DNA of 64,000 nucleotides, from positions 214,638-278,637 of the forward strand of contig JACKDL010000004.1 in NCBI GenBank assembly GCA_020633555.1. The letters run 5' to 3'. Each line of letters opens with the position of its first letter. Position 1 is the first letter of the stretch. Source of the stretch: Myxococcales bacterium. Its GTDB lineage: Bacteria > Myxococcota_A > Bradymonadia > UBA7976 > UBA1532. The notes beneath the pieces are model-generated. The model was given only the letters and a program-made list of their open reading frames with translations, did not search any database and was not told where the DNA came from. The position numbers and the translations under genes were made by a program. Below, piece after piece: positions 25,642 to 36,271 of the stretch.

Positions 25642-27926
25642 ATGCGACGCGTCCTCGTCACCACCGCGTGCCTCGCGTGGGGGTGGGCGCACGCGCAGCC
25701 CATCGTGCCCACCGGCAACGTGCCCGCGGACTTCCTCGCCGAAGATCCCGCCGTCACGGTGATCAACGACCCCATCAATGATGTGGGGCTGCCGGTGGGG
25801 GTGCGCGTCTCGGGCTTCAACGCCCGCGACATGCGGCTGGTGTATGACCCGCTCGCCGACATCATGTACGTGGGTATCCAGACCGTGGCCATCGCCGGCG
25901 ACGCCGACGGCGATGGCGATCCGGGCCGTGCCGGGCCCGCGCTGGCCCGTGACGGCGGCATCGACTTCCCCAACTTCGGGGGCACGGAGTCCTTCGCGGT
26001 CAGCTTCGACCTGGACATGGATGGCACCCTGGACGTGGTGGCCGGCGTGCCCAGCGGCACCGACCTGGCCGGCTTCACCGTGGCTCGCTACCTGCCGCAG
26101 GCGCTGGTGCCGGCGGTGGCCTTCGGCATGGATCTGGACCCGAACATCGGCGAGGTGTTCTTCAACCCCTCCGCCGAGCACCCGCACCTGGAGTTCAGCG
26201 TGCTGGACTTCTCGGTGCTGCCCAGCAGCAGCGGGCGCGACGACTCGGCAGCCTTCCGGGTCACGGGTTTCCTGGGCTCCTTCAGCGACGCGGGGGTCGG
26301 TGAGGACTTCGTGCCCGCCATCGACGAGAGCGCGCTGGTCTGCCCCACGCCGGGCGTGGCCGAGCGCTGCAACGACTTCGACGACGACTGCGACATGGAC
26401 ATCGACGAGGGCTTCCCGCTGGGCGAAGAGTGCATCGCCGGGCTGGGGGCCTGCGCCCGCCGGGGCATCAACGTCTGTGGGCCCGACGGCGACCTGGCCT
26501 GCTCGGTGCGGGCGGGCGAGCCGCAGCCCGAGGCGTGTGACTTCATCGACAACGACTGCGATGGCGAGGTGGACGAGGTCTTCCCGGTGGGCGAGGTGTG
26601 CGCCGAGGGCGTGGGCCAGTGCGCGCGGGAGGGCACCTTCCAGTGCGACGGCCTGGACGGCGTGCGCTGCGACGCGGTGGTCGGCCAGCCGGCGGACGAG
26701 GTCTGCGACGGCCTGGACAACGACTGCAACGGCGTCACCGACGACGGCTTCGGTGTGGGCGACGTGTGCGTGGTGGGCGTGGGCGCCTGCCAGGCGCAGG
26801 GGGTGGTGCAGTGCGCCGGCCTGAACGACTCGGCCTGTGTGGGCGAAGCCGGCGAGCCCCGCGCCGAGATCTGCGACGGCCTGGACAACGACTGCGACGG
26901 CGCCACCGACGAGGGGATCCCCGCCGAGCCCTGCGGCACCGGGGCGCTGGGCGTGTGCGCCGAGGGCGCCCGGATCTGCGAGCTGGGATCGCTGCGCTGT
27001 GCCCCGCTGAACGAGGCGGGCCCCGAGATCTGTGACGGCCTGGACAACAACTGCGACGGCGACACCGACGAGGGCTTCGACGTGGGTGTGGCCTGCGAGC
27101 GGTCGGCGGACGGCTGCACGACCTCGGGTGTCATCGCCTGCCAGGCCGACGGCAGCGCTGTCTGCGACGCCCCCGAGCCGGAGCAGGCCGCCGAGCGCTG
27201 CGACGGCCGCGACAACGACTGCGACGGCACTGCCGACGAGGGCTTCGACGTGGGCGCGCCCTGTAGTAACGGGGTGGGTGCCTGCGCCCGTCCCGGCACG
27301 GTGGCCTGCGATGGGCAGGGCGGCGCCATCTGCATCGGCGACGCGCCGGGTCTCCCCGGCGAGGAGCGGTGCAACGGCGCCGACGACGACTGCGACGGCC
27401 AGACGGACGAGGGCCTGGGCCTGGGGGCCGAGTGCTTCGTGGGCGAGGGGGCCTGCCGGGCGCGCGGCGTGTTCACCTGCGACGGCGATGGCCAGGTGGT
27501 GTGCGGCGCCGAGGCGGCCACCCCCGGCACCGAGCTGTGCAACGGCATCGACGACGACTGCGACGGCCTGACCGACGAGGGCCACGGCGTGGGCGAGGCC
27601 TGCCGCGTGGGCCTGGGGGCCTGCGAGACCACCGGCGCCACCGCGTGCGCCAGCAACGGCGAGATCATCTGCCAGGGCGAGCCCGGGCCGCCGAACACCG
27701 GGGCCCAGTGCCAGATCGGCGTGGACGACGACTGCGACGGCGAGATCGACGAGGCCGACGACTGCGGGGGCCTGAACCTGGCCGACGCGGGCGTGCCGCA
27801 GGAGATCCTCACCGGCGCCAACCTGGGCGACAACTGCAACGCCAGCGGCCGGGGCGGCCCGCCGGGCTGGCTGGGCTGGCTGTTCGTGGGCTGGCTGGCC
27901 ACTCGCCGGCGGCGGGAGGGGGCCCG

Positions 27927-27930
<4 letters not shown>
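25642..27930 (+). CDS. Exported protein with nine 'putative metal-binding motif' repeats and C-terminal anchor
   Basis: 762 residues. Signal peptide to about AHA-QP, then a ~220-residue N-terminal domain, then nine copies of a Cys/Asp-rich unit of the form C-[ND]-x2-D-[ND]2-C-[DN]-G-x2-D-[ED] (for example CDGLDNDCDGATDEG). This corresponds to the 'putative metal-binding motif' family also found in the copper-repressible MopE-type proteins. The tail has GRGGPPG, a Trp-rich hydrophobic helix (WLGWLFVGWLA) and TRRRR, a MYXO-CTERM-like sorting signal. The ATG has GGAGG 6 bases ahead. Its stop overlaps the next gene (ATGA), an OmpA porin with nine Ca-binding repeats. Predicted to be a surface-anchored, probably Ca-binding protein. 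Confidence 0.85.
26368..27768 (+). repeat. Nine coding Cys/Asp-rich metal-binding repeats
   Basis: Within the preceding gene, units of roughly 50 residues each carry one CxxxDxDCDG-like loop. Spacing between loops varies, and the copies differ at the DNA level, which indicates an old, selected array and not a recent tandem expansion. Confidence 0.8.
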
Positions 27931-29966
<2,036 letters not shown>

Positions 29967-30087
29967 GGCCGGCCATCCGCCTCGGAGCCGCCCGGTCGGG
30001 CCGATGCTTGACCGCCCAACCTCCGCTTGAGACAACCGACGCGGCGCCCGTGAGGCGCCGACGAGAAGGACGAGGGAGGGGCGCCCG

Positions 30088-30744
30088 ATGGCCAAGCAAG
30101 AGACCCGCAAGGTGGTGATTCGGCCGCTGTCGAACGTGGTGTTCTTCTACCCCACGTGGCTCGCCAGCATCGCGTTCGGGATCTGGACGTCGGTGGTCGA
30201 CGTGTCGCCCGAGAACCCGGGCACCTCGGGGCTGCTGTTCACGCTGCTCTTCTTCTTCAACCTGAGCATCGTGGCCTTCGATTACACCCGGCTGATGAGC
30301 ATCGTCATCGTGCTCTCGCTGATCATCGTGGGGCTGCTGTCCACCATGTACCCGTTGGTGGGCGAGCTGATCCGGTCGGCCCTCGACCAGCCCATGTTCA
30401 TGAACTCCACCTTCTACTGGGTGTGGGCCATCGGCTTCTCGATCATCATGGGCACCGTCCTGCTGAAGACCCGGTTCGACTACTGGGAGATCAAGAACAA
30501 CGAGCTGCTGCACCACCACGGCCTGCTGGGCGACGTGGAGCGGCGGGCGGCGCCGGGCCTGAAGATCTCGAAGGAGATCAAGGACGTGATGGAGTACGCC
30601 CTGCTCGGCTCGGGCCGGCTGGTGCTCTCGCCTCCCGGCGAGGCCCGCGACATCATCATCGACAACGTGATGCGCATCTCGAAGGTGGAAGCCGAGATGC
30701 AGGACCTGCTCAACACCCTGCGGGTGGACACGGTCGACATGTGA
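30088..30744 (+). CDS. Membrane protein with PH-like C-terminal domain
   Basis: 218 residues. Hydrophobic segments near residues 15-32, 48-62, 68-92 and 108-130 indicate about four membrane helices. The C-terminal ~80 residues start TRFDYWEIKNNELLHHHGLLGDVERR and resemble the soluble, PH-like domain seen in small conserved bacterial membrane proteins: strands defining 'what the basis of the field looks like', then a helix ISKVEAEMQDLLNTLRVD. Strong GGAGG ahead of the ATG. It stands alone between the OmpA gene and a convergent lipoprotein gene. Function unknown. Confidence 0.75.
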   Translation: MAKQETRKVVIRPLSNVVFFYPTWLASIAFGIWTSVVDVSPENPGTSGLLFTLLFFFNLSIVAFDYTRLMSIVIVLSLIIVGLLSTMYPLVGELIRSALDQPMFMNSTFYWVWAIGFSIIMGTVLLKTRFDYWEIKNNELLHHHGLLGDVERRAAPGLKISKEIKDVMEYALLGSGRLVLSPPGEARDIIIDNVMRISKVEAEMQDLLNTLRVDTVDM

Positions 30745-30784
30745 GGGGGCGGCGGGCCGCGGTGAGGCCCTGCGCCCCAGCCTG

Positions 30785-31597
30785 CTAGAGCTCCAGCTTC
30801 GGCAGCGCCTTCTCGCCGGGCGCCGGGGCCTTCCCGTCCGCGCCCGCCTTCCCATCCTCGCCCGCCTTCGCGGCATCGTCCGCAGCGCCTTCGGCCTCGG
30901 CTGCCTTGGGCTTCGGGTTGCGGGCGTCCGTGGCGGCCTGATCCAGCACGAAGCGCTGGGTCCCGGGGTCCCAGGTGAACACCTTGAAGCTCCCGGCCCC
31001 GTCCAACAGGATCGCCCGCTTGGTGCCCTCCATGCCCGCGCGCCAGTCGGGGATGATGGTGAGGCCCTCGGGGGTGGTCACCGACAGCCGCTCGTCGAAG
31101 ACCACCCGCGCCGCCGAGGCCCCCGCCGCATAGGTGAACACCCGCAGCCCCCGGTAGGCGTCGCCCACCAGGCCCGCCTCTTCGGTGCTGATCAGCTCGG
31201 GGCGGCCGTTGCCGGTGACGTCCTTCAGGCCCAGCTTGACGCTCACGGGGCCCGGCGCCGCGTTGGCGGCGGGCTGCAGCGTCAGCACCTGGTGGCCCTG
31301 GGCGTCGGGCAGCGAGATGGCGACCTGCTGATCGGGCCCGCCGCCCTCGGTCTCGCCCACCTCCTCGGGATCTTCCTCGGGCCTGGGCGTGTAGACCAGG
31401 GCGCAGCCGCCGCGGCTCTGGGGCCCCAGCGGCAGGTTCAGCCGGGTGTCGACGGTGGCCAGCTCGGGCCCCAGCCGGGTCTTCAGCTTGGTGGCGGCCA
31501 CCTCGCAGGGATCGGGGCCCGCGGGCAGCTCGGGGCCCTTGGCCCCGCAGGCGGCGGTGAGGCTGGCAGCGGCAGCGGCGATCATCAGGCGGCGCAC
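30785..31597 (-). CDS. Lipoprotein of unknown function, Ala/Lys-rich tail
   Basis: 270 residues from a GTG at 31597 that has GGAGG 5 bases ahead; an ATG four codons later is possible. Signal peptide with lipobox TAAC. The central part contains beta-rich phrases (VSVKLGLKDVTGNGRPELISTEEAG) resembling an FG-GAP/VCBS-like motif, in which D-x-[DN]-G-x-x-[DE]-L binds Ca. The C-terminal 50 residues are a low-complexity Ala/Lys/Glu/Gly stretch ending KALPKLEL. Probably periplasmic or surface-attached; role unknown. Confidence 0.75.
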   Translation of the reverse strand: MRRLMIAAAAASLTAACGAKGPELPAGPDPCEVAATKLKTRLGPELATVDTRLNLPLGPQSRGGCALVYTPRPEEDPEEVGETEGGGPDQQVAISLPDAQGHQVLTLQPAANAAPGPVSVKLGLKDVTGNGRPELISTEEAGLVGDAYRGLRVFTYAAGASAARVVFDERLSVTTPEGLTIIPDWRAGMEGTKRAILLDGAGSFKVFTWDPGTQRFVLDQAATDARNPKPKAAEAEGAADDAAKAGEDGKAGADGKAPAPGEKALPKLEL

Positions 31598-31682
31598 AGG
31601 GGCCTCCGGGGATGGGGTCAGGCTGCCACGGTGCAACGCCGGGCCCGGCGGCGCAACTCCCCCGCGGCCCCCGCGCGGTCGG

Positions 31683-32936
31683 TCAGGGCAGCGCGGTGAG
31701 CGGGTGGGCGCCCACCACGCGGCGCTGGCTGGCGGTGACGGCTCGCTGGCCGCCCAGGGTCCAGAACATCACGTTGTCGGACGCTCCCTGGCACGGCGGC
31801 GCGCCCATGCCCTGCGCCCCGCACTCGCGGGCGAGCAGCACCCCGTCGCCGTCGGCGTCGCACGCCTGGGGGCACTCGGCGGTGTCTTCCAGCGGATCGT
31901 GGGCGTCGCCGAAGGGCTCGGTGGTGTGGAAGAGGCCCAGGGCGTGCCCCAGCTCGTGTTGCGCGAAGTCGGCCACGGCGGCGGGGAAGTCGGGCAGCAG
32001 GACCGCGCGCACGGCCACCACCGCGGCCGGTCGATCGGCATGGCCCACGGGGGTGGGCAGGCCCCCGGCGAAGCCGTTGATGCGGTTCGCCCCGTCCACG
32101 ATGTCCTCCACCAGGTACAGCTCGAGCCCCGGCGGGGCCTGGGCGGGGCGGGCGGCGGCCAGCTCGGCCAGCCCGCCGAAGTCGCGGCGCAGGCCGTCCA
32201 TGCGGGCCTGGGCGGGCGCGCCCTCGGCCAGCAGCCCCACGCGCACCTGGGCGTCGGGCAAGCCGAAGGCGCCCAGCCGCCCCGCCAGCGCGGCGGCGAA
32301 CAGCTCGACGGCCGGGTCGTCGACGGCCAGCCCCAGCGCGGGGGTGAGCCAGGCGTTCACCCGCACCGCTTGCGCGGGCCCCCGGCGGACCCAGGCCTCG
32401 ACGGCCACGGTGTCCACCGCGGCGGCGCCCAGGGCGGCCACCCGGAAGCGGTAGTCGCCCGCGGGCAGGGCTGGGCCGCCGCCGCTCGGCAGCAACGCCA
32501 CCGCCACCCCCGGGTTGAAGGCCGCGCGGAAGCCCGGCTCGGCGCCCGTGGGGCCGATGAGCCGGCCCTGGGGACCGAAGGCGTCCACGACGCCCAGCAC
32601 GGCGCCCGCAGGGCCCCGGGCCTGCAACAGCAGGCCGTCGGCCGGCTCGGCCAGGGTGAGGTCGATGGGGGTGTCCAAGGGGTGGGCGCCCAGGGCGATC
32701 ACCTCGACGGCGGGCGGCACGGGGCCCCCATCGTGCGCTGCGTCGGACTGTGCGTCCGGCTCGGCGTCCGGCTCGGCGTCGGGGGCGGCGTCGGGGGCGG
32801 CGTCGGGGGCCGCATCGGCCGCCCCCTGATCCAGGGTCCACGCCCCGTCGGGGGCGCCGTCCTGGGCGGGGTCGCCGTGGGGGTCCGGGTCCGCCGCGCA
32901 CCCCAACAGGGCCAACCCGAGGATGAACGCCCGCAC
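31683..32936 (-). CDS. Metzincin-like zinc metalloprotease lipoprotein
   Basis: 417 residues from GTG 32936 (GGGGGG 4 bases ahead). Lipobox LLGC, then a repetitive Asp/Ala/Pro linker of DAAPDAAPDAEPDAEPDA type. A beta-rich region follows, then a catalytic-type domain with the extended zinc motif HELGHALGLFH and a downstream Met in the segment SDNVMFW that could serve as the metzincin Met-turn. A calcium-like DADGDGVLL segment lies between them. Predicted to be a surface-anchored protease; no propeptide is obvious. The family assignment rests on the HExxHxxGxxH motif. Confidence 0.82.
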   Translation of the reverse strand: MRAFILGLALLGCAADPDPHGDPAQDGAPDGAWTLDQGAADAAPDAAPDAAPDAEPDAEPDAQSDAAHDGGPVPPAVEVIALGAHPLDTPIDLTLAEPADGLLLQARGPAGAVLGVVDAFGPQGRLIGPTGAEPGFRAAFNPGVAVALLPSGGGPALPAGDYRFRVAALGAAAVDTVAVEAWVRRGPAQAVRVNAWLTPALGLAVDDPAVELFAAALAGRLGAFGLPDAQVRVGLLAEGAPAQARMDGLRRDFGGLAELAAARPAQAPPGLELYLVEDIVDGANRINGFAGGLPTPVGHADRPAAVVAVRAVLLPDFPAAVADFAQHELGHALGLFHTTEPFGDAHDPLEDTAECPQACDADGDGVLLARECGAQGMGAPPCQGASDNVMFWTLGGQRAVTASQRRVVGAHPLTALP

Positions 32937-33050
32937 CGGCCCCCCCTGTCCCGCGCTGGCGCAGGGCGGTCCGCTGACGCCCCGCGCGCTCAAGGCTGGA
33001 CGGTACCGTGCCGAGCGGGTAGGAAAGCAACGGGGAAGGGAGGTTGCCCG

Positions 33051-33230
33051 ATGAAGCCGATTCACATGATCGCCGGGGTGGGGGTGTTGCTCATCCTGGG
33101 CCTGGGGGGCTGGTACTTCTACATGCAGAAGACGCCGCCGTACGAGACCGCCACCGAGCGCGGCCTGAACACGCAGACCGCCAAGCCGGCCGCCGACATC
33201 AAGGCCGAGCCCACCGAAGAGAAGAAGTAG
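33051..33230 (+). CDS. Small single-pass membrane protein, 59 residues
   Basis: Begins MKPIHMIAGVGVLLILGLGGWYFYM, i.e. one membrane helix (residues ~5-24), followed by a charged tail (TAKPAADIKAEPTEEKK). GAGG lies 8 bases before the ATG, which supports translation. It is divergent from the metalloprotease gene, and a perfect 10-base palindrome (33000-33009) lies in their shared upstream region. Function unknown. Confidence 0.6.
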   Translation: MKPIHMIAGVGVLLILGLGGWYFYMQKTPPYETATERGLNTQTAKPAADIKAEPTEEKK

Positions 33231-33314
33231 CCCTGGCCTTCGGCTGGATCGGTTCGGTGCCCCGAGGGGCGTCCGAGCGGAAACCTGCATGGGGTTGAGG
33301 CTATCTTCCTGGCC

Positions 33315-34868
33315 ATGAAGCGCACCGCCTGGATCGTCGCGGGGATCGTGGTGCTGGGGCTCCTGTTGGGGGCCCTGGGGCTGCTGCTCTCCATCGGCGA
33401 GGGGCCCGTGCCCACCGGCGCCGGGGATCCTGCGCCCGCGCCGCGGGTCGTCTATGAGGTGGCCTCGCAGGCCCCGCCTGCGCAGATCGAGGTGGACGAG
33501 TCGCCGAAGGGCTGGCCCGCCGCCGCCCCGCGCACCGTGCTGGGCCGGGTGACCGACGATCAGGGCCGCCCCATCGACGGCGCCCGGGTGGTCCTGGACG
33601 GCGATCACGGCCGCCACAGCGCCCGCACCGACGGGCAGGGGCGCTACCGCCTGACCCGGGCCGCCACCACGCTCAAGAGCTTCACCGTCAGCGCCGTGGG
33701 CTTCGAGCCCTTCGCTGCCGAGCCGCAGGCCCTGCCCGCCGAGCCGCAGTTCACCTTGGACGTGGTGCTGGTGCCGAAGCCCGGCCTGCGCGGCGTGGTG
33801 CGGGTGGCCGGGGGCGAGCCCGCCGCCGAGGCGCGGCTGGTGCTGCGCCGCCCCGGCGAGCGCCGCTGGCTGGGCACCACCTTGTCGGACAGCGACGGGC
33901 GCTTCCACCTGGCGTGGCCGGGCGACGAGCCCCTGCACCTGAGCGCCTACCACGCCCAGCACGGCCAGGCCCGCGTGGACGTGGCCGAAGCCGGCGAGGT
34001 GGTCGTGGAGCTGCCTGGCGGCGCCTGGATCGAGGGGCAGGTCGTGGACGGCGACGGCGATCCCGTGCCGGCCTTCTCGGTGACCGCCTCGCCCCTGACC
34101 CACATGAGCGGCGGGCCCCCCGCGCAGTCCTTCGACAACGGCGACGGGCGCTTCGTGCTGGGCCCGCTGGCGGCGGGGCGCATGCAGCTCTGGGCGGCGG
34201 CCGAGGGCTACCAGCCCGGCGAGGTCACCGGGCTGACGCTGGAGCCCGGCGAGCGGCGCACCGGGGTGGTGCTCACCTTGAAGCGGTCCTCCGTACTCAC
34301 GGGCCGCGTGACCGATGCGCGCACCGGCAAGCCCGTGGCGGGCGCCAGCGTCATCCCCGCCGAGTGGCGGGCGCGGGCGCTGGCCGAGGCCGTGGGCGCC
34401 TACACCGACGAGGACGGTCGCTACACCCTGCGGGCCCTGCCGGGCGTGCGCACCAGCATCCGCATCACCGCCGAGGGCTATCGCTCGCTGCTGCTGGGCG
34501 GCGTGGAGGGCGCGCCGGGCGAGGAGACCGTGCGCGACTTCGAGCTCACCCCCACCGACGCCGACCGCCCCACCGGCGAGCTGACGGGCATCGGCGCGGT
34601 GCTGCGGCCCCACATCTACGGCGTGCGTCTGGGCCAGCTCGTCGAGGGCGGGCCCGCCGCCGAAGTGCTGAACGAGGGCGACGTGGTGGTGGCCGTGGAC
34701 GGCCAGTCGGCCAAGGGGCTGGGCATGAACAAGGTGGCCCAGGCCATCCGCGGCGAGGAGGGCACCGAGGTGGTGCTGACCGTGCGTCGCAACAACGGCA
34801 GCGGCCAGCCCGAGGAGGTGGTGCTGGTGCGCGGCCGGGTGGCCTTCCCCCAGCGCCACCACAACTGA
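33315..34868 (+). CDS. Carboxypeptidase-regulatory-like repeat protein with C-terminal PDZ domain
   Basis: 517 residues. An N-terminal membrane anchor/signal (WIVAGIVVLGLLLGALGLLLS) is followed by four consecutive beta-sandwich units of carboxypeptidase-regulatory-like type (VLGRVTDDQGRPIDGARVVL, LRGVVRVAGGEPAAEARLVL, IEGQVVDGDGDPVPAFSV, LTGRVTDARTGKPVAGASV). Residues ~425-510 look like a PDZ domain (YGVRLGQLVEGGPAAEVLNEGDVVVAVDGQSAKG). Predicted periplasmic or anchored. The stop overlaps the next start (TGATG), coupling it to a lipoprotein. Such a PDZ may bind the C-terminus of a partner or couple to a protease; none is encoded here. Confidence 0.82.
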   Translation: MKRTAWIVAGIVVLGLLLGALGLLLSIGEGPVPTGAGDPAPAPRVVYEVASQAPPAQIEVDESPKGWPAAAPRTVLGRVTDDQGRPIDGARVVLDGDHGRHSARTDGQGRYRLTRAATTLKSFTVSAVGFEPFAAEPQALPAEPQFTLDVVLVPKPGLRGVVRVAGGEPAAEARLVLRRPGERRWLGTTLSDSDGRFHLAWPGDEPLHLSAYHAQHGQARVDVAEAGEVVVELPGGAWIEGQVVDGDGDPVPAFSVTASPLTHMSGGPPAQSFDNGDGRFVLGPLAAGRMQLWAAAEGYQPGEVTGLTLEPGERRTGVVLTLKRSSVLTGRVTDARTGKPVAGASVIPAEWRARALAEAVGAYTDEDGRYTLRALPGVRTSIRITAEGYRSLLLGGVEGAPGEETVRDFELTPTDADRPTGELTGIGAVLRPHIYGVRLGQLVEGGPAAEVLNEGDVVVAVDGQSAKGLGMNKVAQAIRGEEGTEVVLTVRRNNGSGQPEEVVLVRGRVAFPQRHHN

Positions 34869-35926
34869 TGGGACTGCGAATCCGGGGGCTGGCCGGGGGT
34901 CTGCTGGCCGCGGGCCTGCTGCTGGGCTGCGGCGCCACCCCCGCGCCGCCACCGGGGTCGCCACCGGGGTCGCCACAGTGCCCCACCGCCGATCTTCCCG
35001 AGGACATCGAAGGGGGCGCGCCCGCGCTGCCCGAGGGCGTGTTCGTCCTGCAGGGCCCCGCGGACGCCAAGGGCCGCTGGGAGCCCAGCGCCGTCGAGGT
35101 GGTGGACGGGGCCCTGTGGGTGGCCGGCGACAAGCAGCCCACGCTGGCCCGCTTCTGCCTGCCCGGGGCGCCCACCGTTCCGCCCACCGTGCACGACTAC
35201 GTCAGCGCCCACCACGTGCCCACCCGGCTCGACAAGATCGAAGCCCTGGCGCCCACGGGCGACGGCGGGCTCTGGGTCTTCGAGCTGAAGGGGGGTGAGC
35301 GCCTGCGCTGCGCCGCCCCCGGACGCTGCGCCAGCACGCCGGTGTCGACGGCGGCCCGGCAGGTGGCCACCGAGGCCATCGAAGCCCAGGGCGGCACGGT
35401 GCATCGGGGCGATGACGGCCCCTGGACCGGGATCGAGGGCTACGCCCACCAGGGGGACCACGCGTGGTATGGCGTGCGCCAGTACTACCAGTCACCGGAC
35501 GCCGCCGTGCCCTGGAGCGCGCTGGTGCACGAGGGCCCCGGGGCGTCGCTCCGGGTCCTGCACCCCGGCCACGTCCTGCGGGACGGCGACCGCGCCTACG
35601 GCATCAGCGGCCTGGCCGCCGACGGCGAGCACCTGTGGGTGCTGTGGAGCCACGAGTCCAGCGAGGACCGGGCCGGCCGCGCCGGCTGGCTGACCCGGGC
35701 CGAGTTGGGGCCGGACGGCGCGCCCGGCGTGCCCCAGCGCTGTCTGGCCCTGCCCCAGGGCAAGCCCGAGGGCGTGGCGGTGTGGGGGGATCGGCTGGTG
35801 ATCGTGTTCGACAACGACCGGGCCAGCAAAGATCCCAAGGATCCCGGGAGGTTCCGCTTGCTGCCCAACCAGGACTTCGGGCTGGTGATCGCCAAGCCCG
35901 CCTGCGACTTGGGGCCCGCGTTTTGA
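34868..35926 (+). CDS. Lipoprotein, possibly esterase-like-phytase type propeller
   Basis: 352 residues. Lipobox LLGC, then a Pro/Gly/Ser linker whose DNA carries a short direct repeat (34952-34977). The mature part has phrases typical of propeller proteins: LDKIEALAPTGDGGLWVFEL, ISGLAADGEHLWVLWS and GKPEGVAVWGDRLVIVFDNDR. The last resembles the C-terminal blade of 'esterase-like activity of phytase' or DUF3616-type domains. That resemblance is tentative. Translation is coupled to the upstream PDZ protein (TGATG) and to the downstream small gene (TTGA). Confidence 0.75.
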   Translation: MGLRIRGLAGGLLAAGLLLGCGATPAPPPGSPPGSPQCPTADLPEDIEGGAPALPEGVFVLQGPADAKGRWEPSAVEVVDGALWVAGDKQPTLARFCLPGAPTVPPTVHDYVSAHHVPTRLDKIEALAPTGDGGLWVFELKGGERLRCAAPGRCASTPVSTAARQVATEAIEAQGGTVHRGDDGPWTGIEGYAHQGDHAWYGVRQYYQSPDAAVPWSALVHEGPGASLRVLHPGHVLRDGDRAYGISGLAADGEHLWVLWSHESSEDRAGRAGWLTRAELGPDGAPGVPQRCLALPQGKPEGVAVWGDRLVIVFDNDRASKDPKDPGRFRLLPNQDFGLVIAKPACDLGPAF

Positions 35927-36249
35927 GCCCCGGCCTGTGGTTCCGCTTCCCGCTGGGCGAAGGCCGCGCCGGCGGCGGGCAGGTCATCGCCGTGGCCGCC
36001 GACGCGGTGGCGGTGCGCCTGTGCGGCGCGGTGTGGGACTGCGAGCCCGGCCTGCTGGACCTGAGCCAGGAGCCCATCGCCCTGGACCACGTGGTGCTGC
36101 CGGCGGCGGTGCTGGCGCAGGCGGTGCCGGTGGGTCAAGGCGAGGTGCCGGCTGAGGCGGCCGCCCGGCACGACGCCTGGCTGGCCGGGGGCGGCGCCGT
36201 GGTGCACGCCCCCCTGGCCGCCCTGATGGCCGCGCTGCTGCTGGACTGA
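35923..36249 (+). CDS. Small protein of unknown function, coupled to upstream lipoprotein
   Basis: 108 residues from the TTG at 35923, which overlaps the upstream stop (TTGA). Sequence begins SPGLWFRFPLGEGRAGGGQV and ends LAALMAALLLD; no signal peptide. It looks like a small beta-rich domain (VIAVAADAVAVRLCGAVWDC) with a helical tail. The case for a real gene rests on the coupled start and on the absence of a better candidate on either strand, so it is moderate only. Confidence 0.5.
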   Translation: MSPGLWFRFPLGEGRAGGGQVIAVAADAVAVRLCGAVWDCEPGLLDLSQEPIALDHVVLPAAVLAQAVPVGQGEVPAEAAARHDAWLAGGGAVVHAPLAALMAALLLD

Positions 36250-36271
36250 GGTTGGGGCGCCGCGCCTGCGG

